Shown piece after piece: positions 1 through 13,100 of a stretch of DNA of 64,000 bases; positions within the stretch are counted from its first letter, which is position 1; each line of letters starts with the position of its first letter. This DNA is from Datnioides undecimradiatus (Eukaryota > Chordata > Actinopteri > Lobotiformes > Datnioididae). Below the pieces are notes generated by a model. It was not told the DNA's origin and did not search any database. It saw only the letters and a program-made list of their open reading frames with translations. Both the position numbers and the translations under genes were made by a program. The stretch is from NCBI GenBank assembly GCA_008933995.1, contig WARS01000029.1, positions 15,747,131-15,811,130 on the forward strand, read 5' to 3'.

Positions 1-39
1 AGACTTTGATTGATTTACTGTTGCTCTTTTGCATTTCAG

Positions 40-186
40 GCTGATTTTCTAGATGTCGCTTTGTGTAATGAATTGATTTCTCGTCTCAAATGTGCAGGTG
101 TGTTGTGTTTGGCACCGTGCCCTGGAAACAAGGTGCATCTCCAACACATGTCAGTCTCTGGAATTTCACTAACTTTTACTACTTAA
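40..186 (+). other. possible terminal coding exon of an upstream gene
   Basis: A pyrimidine-rich tract ending in CAG at 37-39 looks like a splice acceptor. From 40 only one frame is open, for 48 codons to TAA at 184-186, and an AATAAA lies at 205-210. This is the layout of a last exon with a short 3' UTR from a plus-strand gene lying left of the window. I do not recognise the peptide, and an open frame of this length can occur by chance, so this is a weak call. Confidence 0.22.
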
Positions 187-210
187 GCTTGTTTACATGT
201 GTTTAATAAA

Positions 211-2150
211 CTTATTAAAAAGTTTATAACCAGCTGACATTTACATCACTGCCAAAGCATGATCCAAAATTACATTACTTCATTACAGTAGTTTGAGCTT
301 TCAGTCTCTTATTTAAATCTTACCCCACTGAATGTTGCATTTCGTTCTCCATAAAACTAAATTGATTTTTTTAAGTTGAAATGTATGGTATTTTACCACT
401 TTTAGATGTGGCAATAATTTGGGGGTTTTGAACCTTTAGAAAACACACTGCAAATGGACTACAGAACTGTCGCAAGGAGGACTAGCGAGTCTTTCATCTT
501 CTACTTAAATGAATGGTTTCTCTTTTCTGTGACCATGACAGTGTACATAGTTGTGTACATGTTTGTTTGTTTTTTAAAAAATGAACAAAGTGCTTTTGGC
601 TCTTATTTTTTAAAATACACTAAATAACACACAGCCAGAAACATGTTTATGTAAGTAGGGCAGCCGGGGGTGACTCTAAAACTTTCTTACATGACCGCTT
701 AGTTTGTTTTGTTTGAAGGATTTTTTTTCTGTCACATAGTCTGAAAATGTGAAGTTGGGGAGTCAGATAACCACTTTTGTAAACAGTCATAGTTGTCATT
801 TCCACATCCTTCCGTCTTTTGTCATACTGCTTATTTTGCAAGGTGCAAAGGGATGTTGGTTTCACTGGACAAGATGACTATCATATTTGAAATGGCTCTG
901 CCAGCGACTACAGCAGAGTTGTCAGGTGTGTTTCGGTATTTGGAGGAGGGGCTTAAATGGAGTGCTGCTACCACTCCCCCCCCCACCCTCACCCCCCTTA
1001 CACACACCCCCACCCACCTACACACACCGCCACCCCCACCCCAGACAGAGTGACAGGTAAAACCAGCCCAGTCAATCAGATACAGTGAAACACTGAAGAG
1101 GGCATTTACAAAGACAAGATCACCTGTGTGGGGCCTTTAGATGTCTGACTGCAAAGGTCATGTTCAACTGTTAACAAAAAAGAAAATCGATATGCTTTTA
1201 ATAGTAATTATTAGTGTTGCTGTTTGCATTTTACTTATAAGCTTCCCAACGCTAAATTTGAGTATTATTGGGTTTTGCAAGGTTATTAAACTTCATGCTA
1301 GTCTGCAAGGGCGAACGTTATCTTTTTTCCTTTTCTAGATTCAAGTGTGACTAGTTCTCAGAAATACTAAATGTTGACGTCATCATGTGTGCTTTATCCA
1401 TCCACACTAATGGCAAAAGTGAGTTTGAATGGAACAGGGTTTCCCCCTTGTATTCCTCCCTGTGATGGCCATACCTGCTGCCTAAAGGACTAAAATGATA
1501 TGTAAGCTGAAAATTACTATTATTAAAATGTTTTGTTCCACGGCAGGGTGTGGCAGTGAGATCAGAGTGATTTCCTATCTGGGAGAGCGAAACCCTCCTT
1601 ACACAACACGCTCGGATGAATTTTAGGCATTGACGTGTGACTCATGTCTTCCCTCTTTTTTTCTTTTTTTTTTTTTTTTTCCAGCGATGATTTCTGTCTG
1701 CCATTACTAACACTATCCAACCCTGAGTAAACATTAATGTTTTATGACCATTTATGATGCTTCCTAGTTAAAATACATTTGCTTTTTCTTCTGTAGTCTA
1801 TCAGGGGTGTTCGCGTTGTAGTCTATTTGAGAGCATATGCACCAAGCATTATGTGGGTTTATAAAGCAGAATTGTAATTAGGGAAAGTGTACTACTTTAA
1901 AGAAACAAGTAATTTTGAAAAAAAATAATACAAAAGTGTGAGCATCAACACAAAAGAGAGCCTACCAAACAAGTAAGAAATGTCATTTTAGTCATGATAC
2001 TGATTTTTTTTTTTTTCTTTTCTTTTTTTTCTCTTGACCGAGAGAAATTGACGCTAGTTTTGGAGGGTGTTGGTTGGGTAGAGAGCCAGTAAAGGCGTAA
2101 CAATAGCCCCCTTCATGATAACAGAGTCCCTACTGATTTCTTGCCGGCTG
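211..2150. other. non-coding interval upstream of elovl1
   Basis: No convincing exon is seen. It contains a C-rich/CA-rich stretch (about 975-1045), a consensus CRE octamer TGACGTCA at 1375-1382, and homopolymer T runs at about 1656-1681 and 2006-2017. The short open frames here are low-complexity or match nothing I recognise. Confidence 0.6.
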
Positions 2151-2159
2151 CCTGTGAAT

Positions 2160-2375
2160 AATATTATCAGCCCACCCCGAGAGAAAACTTATAGGGCGAC
2201 TCCAGAGCTGTGTGTCTGCTTCAGTGGGTGGTGGGTGTGACCCAGTGAGTAGACGAGGGCGGGGTCAGGTTGCCTCACAGTTGCTGAAGTTGGGGTGTCA
2301 GTCACAGAGAAGCAATTCGCTGTTTTATTTCTTTAGTTTTGCAGTGTGGGTTTAAATAGGGGCCATCTCACTCTC
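2160..2375 (+). promoter_or_regulatory. elovl1: putative elovl1 promoter
   Basis: This segment lies just upstream of the probable non-coding first exon. It has a sterol-response-like element ATCAGCCCAC at 2166-2175 (one mismatch to ATCACCCCAC), a GC box GGGCGGGG at about 2258-2265 and a TATA-like TTTAAATAG at 2351-2359. The promoter role is inferred from position and motifs; the start site was not determined. Confidence 0.4.
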
Positions 2376-2379
2376 ACCC

Positions 2380-2805
2380 CAGTTATACTGTGGCTCAGGC
2401 TGCTCTCTTGCACACAGTGCTCGCTCTCTCTCTCTCTCCCTCGCTCTAGCTCAACCTCTTTCCCTCCCTCTCCCTCCCTCTCCCTCTGTGAGCAAGTTAT
2501 TCATCCACTGTGTGAGTCAGGGAGGGTGGGGATTTGGAAGACTGCTGTACCAGTCACACTTTGTCAGTTTACTTTCTCGTTCCCTAACCCCATCTCTCTC
2601 TCTCCCTCTCTGTCTTTCTCTCTTGTGTTTCTCTCCCTGCTCTGCTGTCTTTTCTTTTGCTGCTGCCCCGGCCTGCCTGCCTGCCTGCCTGCCTGCCCGC
2701 CCGCCCACCCGCCCTTGTAGATTACAGAGAAGCTTTGCCGTGCTGTAAAAGAGGAATCCACATTGGCTTTTGATGATTTAAGGGGAAAATTCTGGTCTCA
2801 ACAAG
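2380..2805 (+). other. elovl1: probable 5' UTR exon of elovl1
   Basis: A strong donor (ACAAG then GTAAGT) ends at 2805. The next good plus-strand acceptor before the elovl1 start codon is at 6314-6315, giving a 3.5-kb first intron (2806-6315). The exon contains CT-rich runs (about 2425-2490) and a CCTG/CCCG repeat (about 2670-2715). Its 5' edge is a guess; only the donor is supported. Confidence 0.45.
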
Positions 2806-5800
2806 GTAAGTTGCTCAACGTTATGTAGAAGGTGAACTAACTTGTGTGTTTGTGTGGAGTCTGCCTACATGTTAGGCAGCTCAGCGGTTTTGGGTTTGTT
2901 CAGTTTTTATTTTTTTGTCTTTCCAGAGGAAAAGGTTTCAGTTCTTTCGGTGTTTGAGGATTTCAGACTGCTCTGTTTGAACATGTCACTTTTTTTTAAC
3001 AAGAGATACTTTACTGTGTGGTTGACTAATGGGTTCCTGGTTGCCTGTCTGAGTTTAGATTTTGTTTCTTTTTTCCATCCCTGCTCCAGTTTGTTCATTA
3101 ACTACTACCTTATAAGTGTGAGCTCCCTTTTTCCATCTCTGTGATTCATTGACATGGCTCTCTAGGAAATGTTTCCCCTCCCCTTCCACTGTACAATATC
3201 TCTGTGGTAGATGTAAACCAGCCACCTCCTTTTCAAGGTTTTTGATGCTGAATGAGAAGTTGTTGTGGGACATGCAGAAGGGTTAATAGTGTGTTTTGGG
3301 GTTTGTTTTTTTTGTATTTGAACCACTTTGTTTTATTTGGGTTACCTAAGTGGACTGGTGTAGTTATGGGCTGTAAATCATGGGCATTTACTCTAGAGAG
3401 GGAACAGAAGTTATTGTTCAAAAGTAGACTTGTGCTTAAGGGGTGAGGTGACCACAGCTAATTTGCTTCACACTGTCAGAGGAATAATATAGGAAACACT
3501 TTCTTTTTTTCTTTTTTTTTAAATATTTGGACCCTCTCACTGTTATAAGGAATTACTGCTAGCATCACTGATTACACTTGAACAACAATGACCACTGAAT
3601 AATTGAGTTCATTTTGGTCCAAATTCCACGGTGAAACACAAGCCTGAAATCCACAGGGACTGGAAGCAGTTGGATGGTGTCATTAAGTTTGTCCCCACTT
3701 ACAAATAGATGCTAGAAGCAAGAGTTAGTTTTCCTTGTCAAGTGGTTTTTGCCAGCTAACGGCAAGTTCCTTGGTTTCTCTGAGCTGCAGTGGATGGGAT
3801 CTCATTTTCATTTTTCTATGAACTTCTATCTTCATCTGGGCCTTAAGATACAGACAGATTGCTTCCTTTTTTCTTCTTAGTGCTGCAGTGATCATGAGAC
3901 AGTCCACATGACTCGAACAATCAGTTTTTATGTTGGTCAGTATTCCTTTAAAAAAAATCTCAAGCGAGTCCCATGTTGGATGTTCAGTATTTTGACCATG
4001 AAAACTGGGTGATTTACATAACAAAAATCTGAATCATCACCTTGTGTCTACAGCATAATTTGATTGAACTCAGATTTAGTTTGTTGGCACCAAGAGCCAC
4101 TTTTCTGTTTCTCTTATATATAGAAACATTCTCTAAAACCTAATGCATCCTAATGCCAACATAACTAAGAGCTTTGGCCTTTGCAAACTACTTTTTTAAA
4201 ATTTCTACTTAAAACAAACCATGAGCTCAGATTAAAGCCACGTGAGGTGGTCAGACTGCCTCTGCACTATTCAAAGGTCACTGTGTTAGAATAACAGAAC
4301 CGTTACCACTAACCTGATCAGCTGATGTGATCAATTTAACTGTTTTAAGAATTTTTCCTCAGATCAAGACAGACTCTGCACCACAGACATGACGATACTC
4401 TTGTTGAAATGTGAGGCGCCTGACCAAATGCCTCATCATCGATTCAAAAACGACCACAGCTTTTTGTGTAAGAGTTTTCTGAAATGTCATGTATCTGATC
4501 TGTTATACTACACCACCACCATTTACACTGTTGGTGATAAACAGTGACGCCCTCAAGAAGACAAAACTCAAACGTAGAGTTTTCGCTATGTCAATGGGAG
4601 GAAGTTAGTCGGTGCAGCTGTCACAAATTTGGTCTGCAATTGTGGACTCGATCACCTGGAAGCTTAACAGGAAGATTGACCAGAAAGATAGCTGTGGTGT
4701 TGACATTACCTTGAGGCTAACAATTGAAAAACCCTGAGGTGAACAAATTGCAGGGGGGTGATTTACAAAAGGAAGAGGAATGTCTGGTTTGTGAGACACA
4801 ATCGGTTTTCACTGTAGATTTGTGTTTAGATTTGACTTTGATCCAATGAATGCACAAGCAGTTCAAAGCCTTTTTTTTTTTTTTTTTTTTTTATTAAACC
4901 AATTGATCTTGCAAACTGGGCTACAACTCAGTATCTGGCAGTTTTATACATGTATGAAATACTCTTGTTTCCCATATCTGATTTGTCAAAGCTCCTTGCA
5001 ACTTTCATTTCCTTTTGACATGCTGTAATAAGAGACAGTGGTTGGGGAAAAAAAAACTGGTACTGAAAGCAGATTCACAAACTCAGATCCAGAGTCACTG
5101 TTGGCAAAAAAGCAGAGCTGTATTTTTTTTTTTTTTTTTTTTTTTTTCACACTGTATTCCTTCTTGCAGTTTTATTGTGCAGGACCTGCATGATCTCTGC
5201 TCCCTGCCCTTCATTCCACAACATGAAATTATTAGCTTTTAATTATATTGGCTTAAGGAGGGCTGTTCTTTAGTCCTTAGGCAGTGAAAACTCAGAGCAT
5301 TGTAGATTGTACATCAAACAATGGCTCGCTCTCGGTCCACTCTGGTGGCGAGAGGAGACCGCACCCTGCATGTCCTTTACTTTTGTACAGTTTACACTTG
5401 ATATGATAAGCCTTTGTCAACAGAAAAATACGCAGGTTTGAAAACCAGAGCAACAGTCCCCTGTGCATACTGCATGTCGTGGCACCATCCCCAGGCAAAA
5501 TACTTTTCACCATATTTGTAGCTGATCTGATGGATTCGGGTTGCAGTGGCAGTTTGCCCATAAATGTGGTTGCCACATTGGACAGGGCATTTGTTGGTTT
5601 AGGGAACTTTGATATCAATGTTCAGAAGTGTATGCTTTTTAGTTCAGTGATCTCTTTACTTTTGTTTTTGCTCCCAGTTGGGTTCATTTAAGGAGAGCAG
5701 TCTGTGTGTAGGAGTCATGCCAAAAGTTAAGGCACAATACTCAAACAGCCACTGCGGGATGAGGGATGCCCTCCCAGTTCCCTGTAGCACCTCCTCTCTA

Positions 5801-6315
5801 ATATCAGGCCATGTCTGAGAGGTTGGAGCTGAGGCAAAGCATCCTGGGATTTTTTTTGTTGGGAGTGTTTTGTTTGGTGAGGGATAAGCAGCTTTGTCCC
5901 AGTAATTGCATTTCAGTCCTGCTGAATAAGTAAGTGTCACAAAATGCTCCTCCTTGAGGGCATTTACTGGTCATGGGTGATCACCAGGAAGACCTGCGCA
6001 GTCAATGAGACATGTGATTTTTATTTTTGCCACAAATATTTCTGTCATACATCCTTGAAGGGGAATACTGTTTTGTGTTTTGTTTTTTATGTCTGGAAAT
6101 TCTCACTGTCTTGGAAAAGTTGGTTAAAAATGTCTCCACAATCCACAAGTTTCCATAGACGGTGAATAAAAGAGTGGTACATTTGAACTACTTTCACACA
6201 TCCACAAAGACAAGAGTCTGAGTGACATTTCACTCTTGATTGCTGTCACAGGAGTGATGGAGTGATTGCTGCTGTGTTTGTCTTTGAACTAATGAACTCT
6301 TTGGGGTTTTTGCAG
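2806..6315 (+). other. elovl1: elovl1 intron 1 (inferred)
   Basis: AT-rich non-coding sequence between the non-coding exon donor and the coding exon acceptor TTTTTGCAG ending at 6315. It contains poly-T runs at about 4870-4892 and 5121-5147. Open frames around 5.3-5.9 kb show no family I recognise and are treated as chance. Confidence 0.45.
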
Positions 6316-6337
6316 ATAATTGAGTAACAACTACAAG

Positions 6338-8568
6338 ATGGCAAACATGCTTCAAGGGATTCAGGAGATTGGCTCACATGCCGTGGATATCTATGACTAC
6401 CTCTTGGCGGGAGTTGGTAGGTGATTTACCTGATTAAACACAGAAAGATCACTCTTTATATATTCAGTTAGTATTTTTTTTAATGTGGTTTTGTCTTTGT
6501 CTCCTGCAGATCCACGGCTGAAGGGCTACCCACTCATGCAGAGTCCTATTCCCATGTCTGCAATATTGCTGTGCTATCTGTTCTTTGTATTGTACCTGGG
6601 ACCTCGAATAATGGCTAATCGCAAGCCCTTCCACCTAAAGGAAGCCATGATAGTTTACAACTTCATGCTAGTGGCACTGTCAATATTCATAGTCTATGAG
6701 GTGAGTTATTGAAATACTTGTAATGAATGTGCTTTTTGTACATTGTATTGTTTATATAATGCAGCTCTCTGCGTAGACATTTGTAATAGTTTTTTTTTAA
6801 CTTTTATATTTTACTTGCACACAGTGAGTCCCAAAGTAAAGAACATTTTTCTGTTTTTTAGTTTATGATGTCTGGTTGGGTCACAACTTATACCTGGCGA
6901 TGTGACGCAGTTGATACGTCTGACAGTCCTCAAGCACTACGAGTAAGCCCGCTCTAACTCCAACAATTCTTGGTTGATATGGAGTGAAACTAGTATTTGA
7001 TAGCTGTGTGCCTGATGTGCAATTTCCAGTGTAGCTTCCTGTCAACTCATGTCTTTATTTTCCTCACCAGATGGTCCGTGTGGCCTGGCTGTTCTGGTTC
7101 TCCAAGATTATTGAGCTCATGGACACAGTAAGTTAATTGTGCATGACAAGCTTTACGTTCAGTTTTGGTCACTGTATAACTCGGCTTTAGCTAATCAATA
7201 CCCTTTTAAACAGGTCTTCTTCGTGTTGAGGAAAAAACATGGCCAGATCACCTTCCTACACATCTTCCACCACTCCTTCATGCCCTGGACCTGGTGGTGG
7301 GGTGTTTCCTATGCTCCTGGTGAGTTTACATTAACTAAATCGATCAAAGAGATTGAGAATGATTAATGGAGCAGGTACAATGACAGGTGGCTGCGTTAAT
7401 TCATTCCCCAAGTGGATCTTGCACCTATTGACCTTTTACAATCAGCAGCTTTCGCCATTTGTTTTCTGCTTTTGTCTTGTTAAAGGAACCTTGCACAGGC
7501 TACGTGTAGAGTATTGAATTCTGTTAAGTCATGAGGAAATGATTAACCAAGAGTCTCTGTGTAAAACCTCTATGGCCTTGATTTTTCTTGCAAGGTTATA
7601 AGCACTTTGGTCACACTGGTCCGAGACAGCCTAATGTGATTTGTGATTATCACCCCAGGTGGAATGGGATCTTTCCATGCCATGGTGAACTCTTCCGTCC
7701 ACGTCATCATGTATTTCTACTACGGCCTCGCTGCTGCTGGACCACGCTTCCAGAAGTTTTTGTGGTGGAAGAAATACATGACCGCCATTCAGCTGGTAAA
7801 TACTCCCTGTTCTTTTTTGTTGTGGTGTATCTTCAATGCATTTAATTTGTGTCTTAAAGGTGCAATTTACATTCACCTTTAACAGATGTCAGCAAACAAC
7901 TATTTGCTCCCCAAAGATATGGTGGAGCAATGATGTCACACTCCCTCTCTGTGCGTAGCAGAGCAGCCATGTTTGCTCCTGTTTAACATGGGGGCTGTGT
8001 CTCTGACTTGTATTACAACAAAACTGGACTAAAATATGTTCCTGAAAACATTTGTGGCGAGACATGGATGGTACCCTAACACGCTGATGCTGTAGTGCAA
8101 CATGTGGTGGGGCTGAAGGTTGAATATTGCACCTTTGCCAAGTGCCTCTGCTCCTGTCCTGTTTTTATAATTGCCAAGTTGATGTCTCTCTTCCTCTATA
8201 TGTATTCATAGAAAGTGTTTAGCTGACAACATTTCTGTTCCCAACAGATCCAGTTTGTCCTAGTATCTCTCCACGCTACCCAGTATTACTTCATGGATAG
8301 CTGCGACTACCAGTTTCCCATGATCCTACACCTCATCTGGATGTATGGAACCTTCTTCTTCGTGCTTTTCTCCAACTTCTGGGTCCAGGCTTACGTGAAG
8401 GGCAAGAGGTTGCCGAAACAGGACATTAAGCAGTGTCAGAACGGCACCACTGTCTACACCAATGGCAAACACCATGAGAACGGCAACAGCATCAGCCACG
8501 GAGCCACCAACGGCTCCACTCGCCATGAGAATGGCAGCACTCCTATGGGCAAGATGAAGAAGGCTTAG
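6338..8568 (+). CDS. elovl1: Elovl1, elongation of very long chain fatty acids protein 1
   Basis: Condensing enzyme (3-ketoacyl-CoA synthase) of the ER elongation cycle, adding two carbons from malonyl-CoA to long saturated and monounsaturated acyl-CoAs. Seven coding exons: 6338-6416, 6510-6700, 6862-6942, 7071-7127, 7214-7319, 7659-7795, 8248-8568. All junctions are GT-AG and in phase, giving 323 residues. The histidine box HIFHH is at residues 152-156, and ANRKPF, TYTWRCD, ELMDT and [13 protein letters not shown] are family landmarks. These match ELOVL1 better than the close relative ELOVL7. The start has an in-frame TAA at 6317-6319 just upstream and G at +4. The C-terminus KMKKA fits the KxKxx ER-retrieval signal. 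The tail is longer than in human (279 aa) and carries repeated HENG-type motifs. Teleosts have elovl1a and elovl1b; I cannot tell which this is. Confidence 0.95.
7856..8136. repeat. MITE-like repeat in the last elovl1 intron
   Basis: The segment starts with AAAGGTGCAAT (7856-7866) and ends with its inverted copy ATTGCACCTTT (8126-8136), about 281 bp apart, with no coding potential. Short terminal inverted repeats around a non-coding core fit a non-autonomous DNA transposon. I see no clear target-site duplication. Confidence 0.45.
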
Positions 8569-9030
8569 GATGTCCAAAGATAATTTTGGTTGTGTGTTCT
8601 TTTCCTGGTTTTAGTTTTATATGCAAAACATTGGGAAATGACGTGGTCAATGATTTCCACAGCTGGGGTTCCACACTTGGTTTGGTTGTTTGTGTCTTTG
8701 AGTTGGGGAACCATTTATGGAACACAATATATGAAGAGAAGATGTCATGACCTAAATGTTATCTTCACTGATGTTGCAACAACCTCTTAGTTCAGTTTTA
8801 GACCACCTCACTTGCCTTCACCCCACATATCGGACCCCCGATGTCCCCCCTGACCCCCTGTGGACAGATGACTGTACAGTTTCTATCAAACATGGAAATA
8901 CTTTTTGTAAATAGTATTACAACACCAAAAAAAAGAAAAAACTAATTCTATTGGTAAGCTTCAGACTTTCTAAATTTGTTACATTGTGTATTTAAAATGT
9001 AAAATGCCAATAAATTCCATTTTAAATTAT
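8569..9030 (+). other. elovl1: elovl1 3' UTR with polyadenylation signal
   Basis: Non-coding sequence following the TAG stop. AATAAA at 9009-9014 is the first consensus polyadenylation signal, followed by a T-rich tract, so the transcript probably ends near 9030. Confidence 0.65.
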
Positions 9031-10077
9031 CTTACTTACATTTTGTGCATTCGTGCAGAGTAAGTGCTGACTGCATGTGTAACTTATTGAAAAGGTTTTC
9101 TGTTGTGGTTGTGAAGTCTTTGAGGGGGAGAAGACTCTGACATTGTGCTGTGTTGCAACAAAGAGAAAGTATTTGCATTGCTTGCTTTTGCCTCTTGTCT
9201 TGGCCGTCCCAAGTATGTGGAGTGAGTAGGAGGTAAACAAGAGCCCCATTCTGCTTTGTCTAAAGATTCAGGCAGAGAGAAGGCATCCTGCGGACCGGAT
9301 CTACACCAACACGCCTCAAACATCAGCTGGTTCATCAGGGTCTGAAATGGGCAGCTTTCTCTTATTGCAACATACCAGATCACAGCTGTAAATCAAACCA
9401 CCTAAAACTTGATGAAATTGATCTTGTGGGCAGGAAGTTATTGTGCTTTGACTGAATTATACTGGAAGGCTTTGTAATATTCTTCCACCCGTCATATTTG
9501 TATATGGAGTGTGGGCAAAATATTAGACATGCCTCCTTTTTTGAGATGAAGTGACGTGTGAAGTGGTTAAGAAATGGTAACTCGAGTACAAGTATTGAGC
9601 AGAGGGTCCTGGATTGAACAGTCGAGTTCAGTCATTGTTGTGAGTTTAATTCCAGGCTGACATTACATTTCATGAGCAGTCGATTAAAATACATCCAGTA
9701 TGAAAACATTCTTTAGGCATTCATTCATGTGTGCATCAAATTGCTACAGATCTACTACATACAGTACTTCAAGTCATTCTCTTTTTCTTTGCTTTAAGGT
9801 TGTGGGGCTGAATGCAGCACCCAATTTAAAGGTATTCTTAGTTTGGGAATTGGTATTGAACATTAATGATATCAAGCTATGAAGTGGCTACTACTGTACA
9901 GTGTGGTGCCTTTTGATCTGATGGTCCATCCTAGGTTTCATGCGTACACCGGATTGTCTGCTGCAGGGCAGGGTGAGATCAGAAAACCACTAAGAGTCAG
10001 ACCACTCCTCTCTACTCGTGAGTGGATGAGATGGATGCAGACCTTTTGGATGTGGTCTGGTTCGCCCTTTGAATGCT
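9031..10077. other. convergent intergenic spacer elovl1 / zfyve9
   Basis: About 1 kb between the polyadenylation signals of two genes that converge. No exon or RNA gene is seen; the short open frames match nothing I recognise. Confidence 0.55.
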
Positions 10078-10173
10078 TTTATTGCCCTGAAACCGATAGC
10101 AGCACTGATGAGGAGTGCCGGAGGCCAAGTTGTGGTCAGGGTTAAAAAGATGAAGCAGTGGGGTGGGTGCACT
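10078..10173 (-). terminator. zfyve9: zfyve9 3' UTR and polyadenylation signal
   Basis: On the minus strand an AATAAA occurs at 10078-10083, about 90 bases after the zfyve9 stop. This gives a very short 3' UTR if it is used. Confidence 0.5.
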
Positions 10174-13100
10174 TTAAGTGATGTTCTCAAGGATGTAAAA
10201 GATAAGTTCCATCACAATGGGCTCATCGCCCCTCTTGCGCCCCCTGCTGTGTAAGACTGGGATCAGCACACTATCCAAGGCGTTGAGGTATTGCGCTGGG
10301 AGGGGCTGCCCATTGCTCCCAGCTACAAATCCAACCTGAAATTACAAAAACAAGTTTAATTTAATCAGTTTTAATATAGTCACACCCGGGAGCTGTATTA
10401 TAAACTACATATAAGCTATATGTAATGTGAGTCATATGTCTCCAGAGTTTGACCAACCAGTTATTACAATAAAATAATATTGGTATTACATTGTGAGTGT
10501 GAGAAAGACAACCAAAACCTTTTAGAAATCACTGAACATCAAATAACACAATTGCATCTAATGCTGATGATCTAGTGTAGTGCAACCTATTATATAACAT
10601 GAAATCTAAATATTATACTGCTAAATTAAACATTTTAAATGATTACTGCTTATAAAACCTCTATTGAGAGCAGTGACCACAGCAGATGTGAAGTAGAGAA
10701 TAAAGGTTTAATGTTCTCTGGCTGGCTGGAAAACTGCAAAAAAGATGGAAAGGTTGTAATGACTTCATTTTATGCCTTTACAGGCTGGAAGTTATTTCTG
10801 AAGACCTAAAAAAATGCTGACACTGCACTCCACCTGTAGATAGTCTTTACATAATGCAAGGAGGAAAATGCAGAGCAAACAAAATGTTCTCTCTCTGCTA
10901 TCTTGTCCTTTCAAATACAGACTTCATTTAGATTATTTACAGTTGATAGCTCATATGGGCTAACTGCATTTCTGTGCTACAATATGCGTCTGCCTGTCTA
11001 CTAATAAATGATTTTACAATTTAATAGACTTAAATATAGAATTTAAAGTCTGCTTAACCAAATCACAGCCAGAGGTGCAGTTGCTTGACTTGGTTTTAAG
11101 CTCTTTTTTGTAGTTACTTCACATTTTTAAGTGGTTTTAATGCAAATTGTATTATTTCTACATCATAGTAATTTGAATAAAGCAGGCCACGCTTCGGTCT
11201 TAAATCTGAACAAAAATTTAGTTTGCAGGTTAGTGTTTATGTTGTAAAGTTCATCTGATGCATAAGGCCTATGCCAGCCTTATTTATTAACAACAGTATG
11301 TTGTTGTGACTCCACTCACTTAGACCAAACACCTTTTCTTACCTCTTGAGATTCAAAAGCAACACGCAGCCCCAGTTTGGCCATCCCGTCCTCTTTTAAC
11401 AGTTTGAGGTGCGGACAAAGTGCCAGGCAAAACGCCCGGGCAATACGCTCCGTTAGCCGGTTGTGTTCAGCGGAGTCACTCACTCCCCCTCTCTGCAGGA
11501 AGAACACCTGGACAAAACATACACATAAATGTAAAGTTTAATGTGGACTTTTGTTGGTATTTGAAGCACATCATTGTATGTGGGCCTACTTCTGTCCAGC
11601 GGATAATCTTTCCATTTTCTTTATATTCTGACTTCTGGAACATCTTCGTGCTGCTGATGGACTCCATGGATTTCCCATCGATGGGACTTATAACTCTGGT
11701 GGACACATTGCAGGGACTGGTTATTTCCAACATAAACCAGTAATTACATTTTAGTTGCCACACCACTGCCTACACATTTTGCAGCTGTCTGTCTAATAAT
11801 GGTATCTTCATGAAAATTAAACTTATTCTATCTTAAATATGGCTGTTATATTCTCTTCTCTAGTATAACTGAGTCACTGTGAGGCTGCAACATGAACTTC
11901 AAACATGTGGACACACTCACCCTTTATTCACAGTGCATTTCTCCTCCACCCACTGTACACAAACAAGCTCCTGGCTGTCTGATTGGTCAAGCCGTCCACA
12001 GGTGACAGTGTAGTCTTTCATCTCCCGTAGCGACCGGCGGAGCTCCGCCATGGTTTCCACGGTGATCTGCACCATTAGCCCATCTGGGGAGAGGGGACAG
12101 CAATACAGGAGAAACACACAAACAGACACCAACGGCCAGACACACACGCACACACATGCATCAACATGTAGACACGCCTAGACAAACAGTCTGTTAAAAT
12201 GTACACAGACACACACACATACAAAGATCAACACATTCTGAATAAGCCAGTTTTGAAGCAGGGATGTTAACATGCACTACGTCAAGCAAAAGTAAACAAT
12301 GAATTTCCTGCAAGCGGGCAGGAAAAAAAAAGTCAAGGTGAACCCGACATCCCCTCTGAGTGGACATCCTACCTTCGACGATACTTGACTTGGCAAGATA
12401 CCCTGCAGACGCTTTCAGCGCACTACTGAATATAAAAAAGCAGGATCCAGTGACTGCAATAAGCAAAAAGGCAGAAAAAAGAAACCACATTTAGGAAAAA
12501 CGACATGGCTTCAATCATGTAATGATCAGACTTTTGTGACAAAAAAATGAACATTTGGTGACATCTAGTGTTTAACAACAAAAAGTGAGCTTATTTGGTC
12601 CAGTGAGCCACTTAAAGCTACCCTTTATAATTCACCTAAAATGTAAACTTAAATGTAAAATATCTGATGTCTTCAGAATTTAAAGGAATATATGCATACT
12701 GTTGCACTGCACATATACGTAGGGGCATAGTTTTTTGAGCAGGAGCACAATCTATTAACTAAAAAGACTTAAAATGAGTAGATTGCACTAAATGGACTAA
12801 GTAGTTCAAACAGTTGGGTTTTTAAAAAATTTCTAATGGAAAATCACACAGAATATATATCTCTAGTACAGAGCTAAGTGTGCACATGTCTACAGTTCAA
12901 ACAAGTATCAAAGTTTCTTTAAACAACAGATCAATCATCTTATTAGTCAATCAGGACTTTGCCCATTGTTGCAATCCAAATTTCAGATTGCATTGACTGT
13001 CCTCCATTTCTGCTTGTTTATGTAACATTAGGTCCAGACTGTGATATCTCGATGTTCCTTGCAGGATCCCGCTATGACCCACCTTTGCGTGGTTGACTGT

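Noticed and set aside
5292..5940. Minus-strand open frames of 94 and 108 codons in elovl1 intron 1
   Set aside because: No domain recognised and no partner exons; not supportable as a nested gene.
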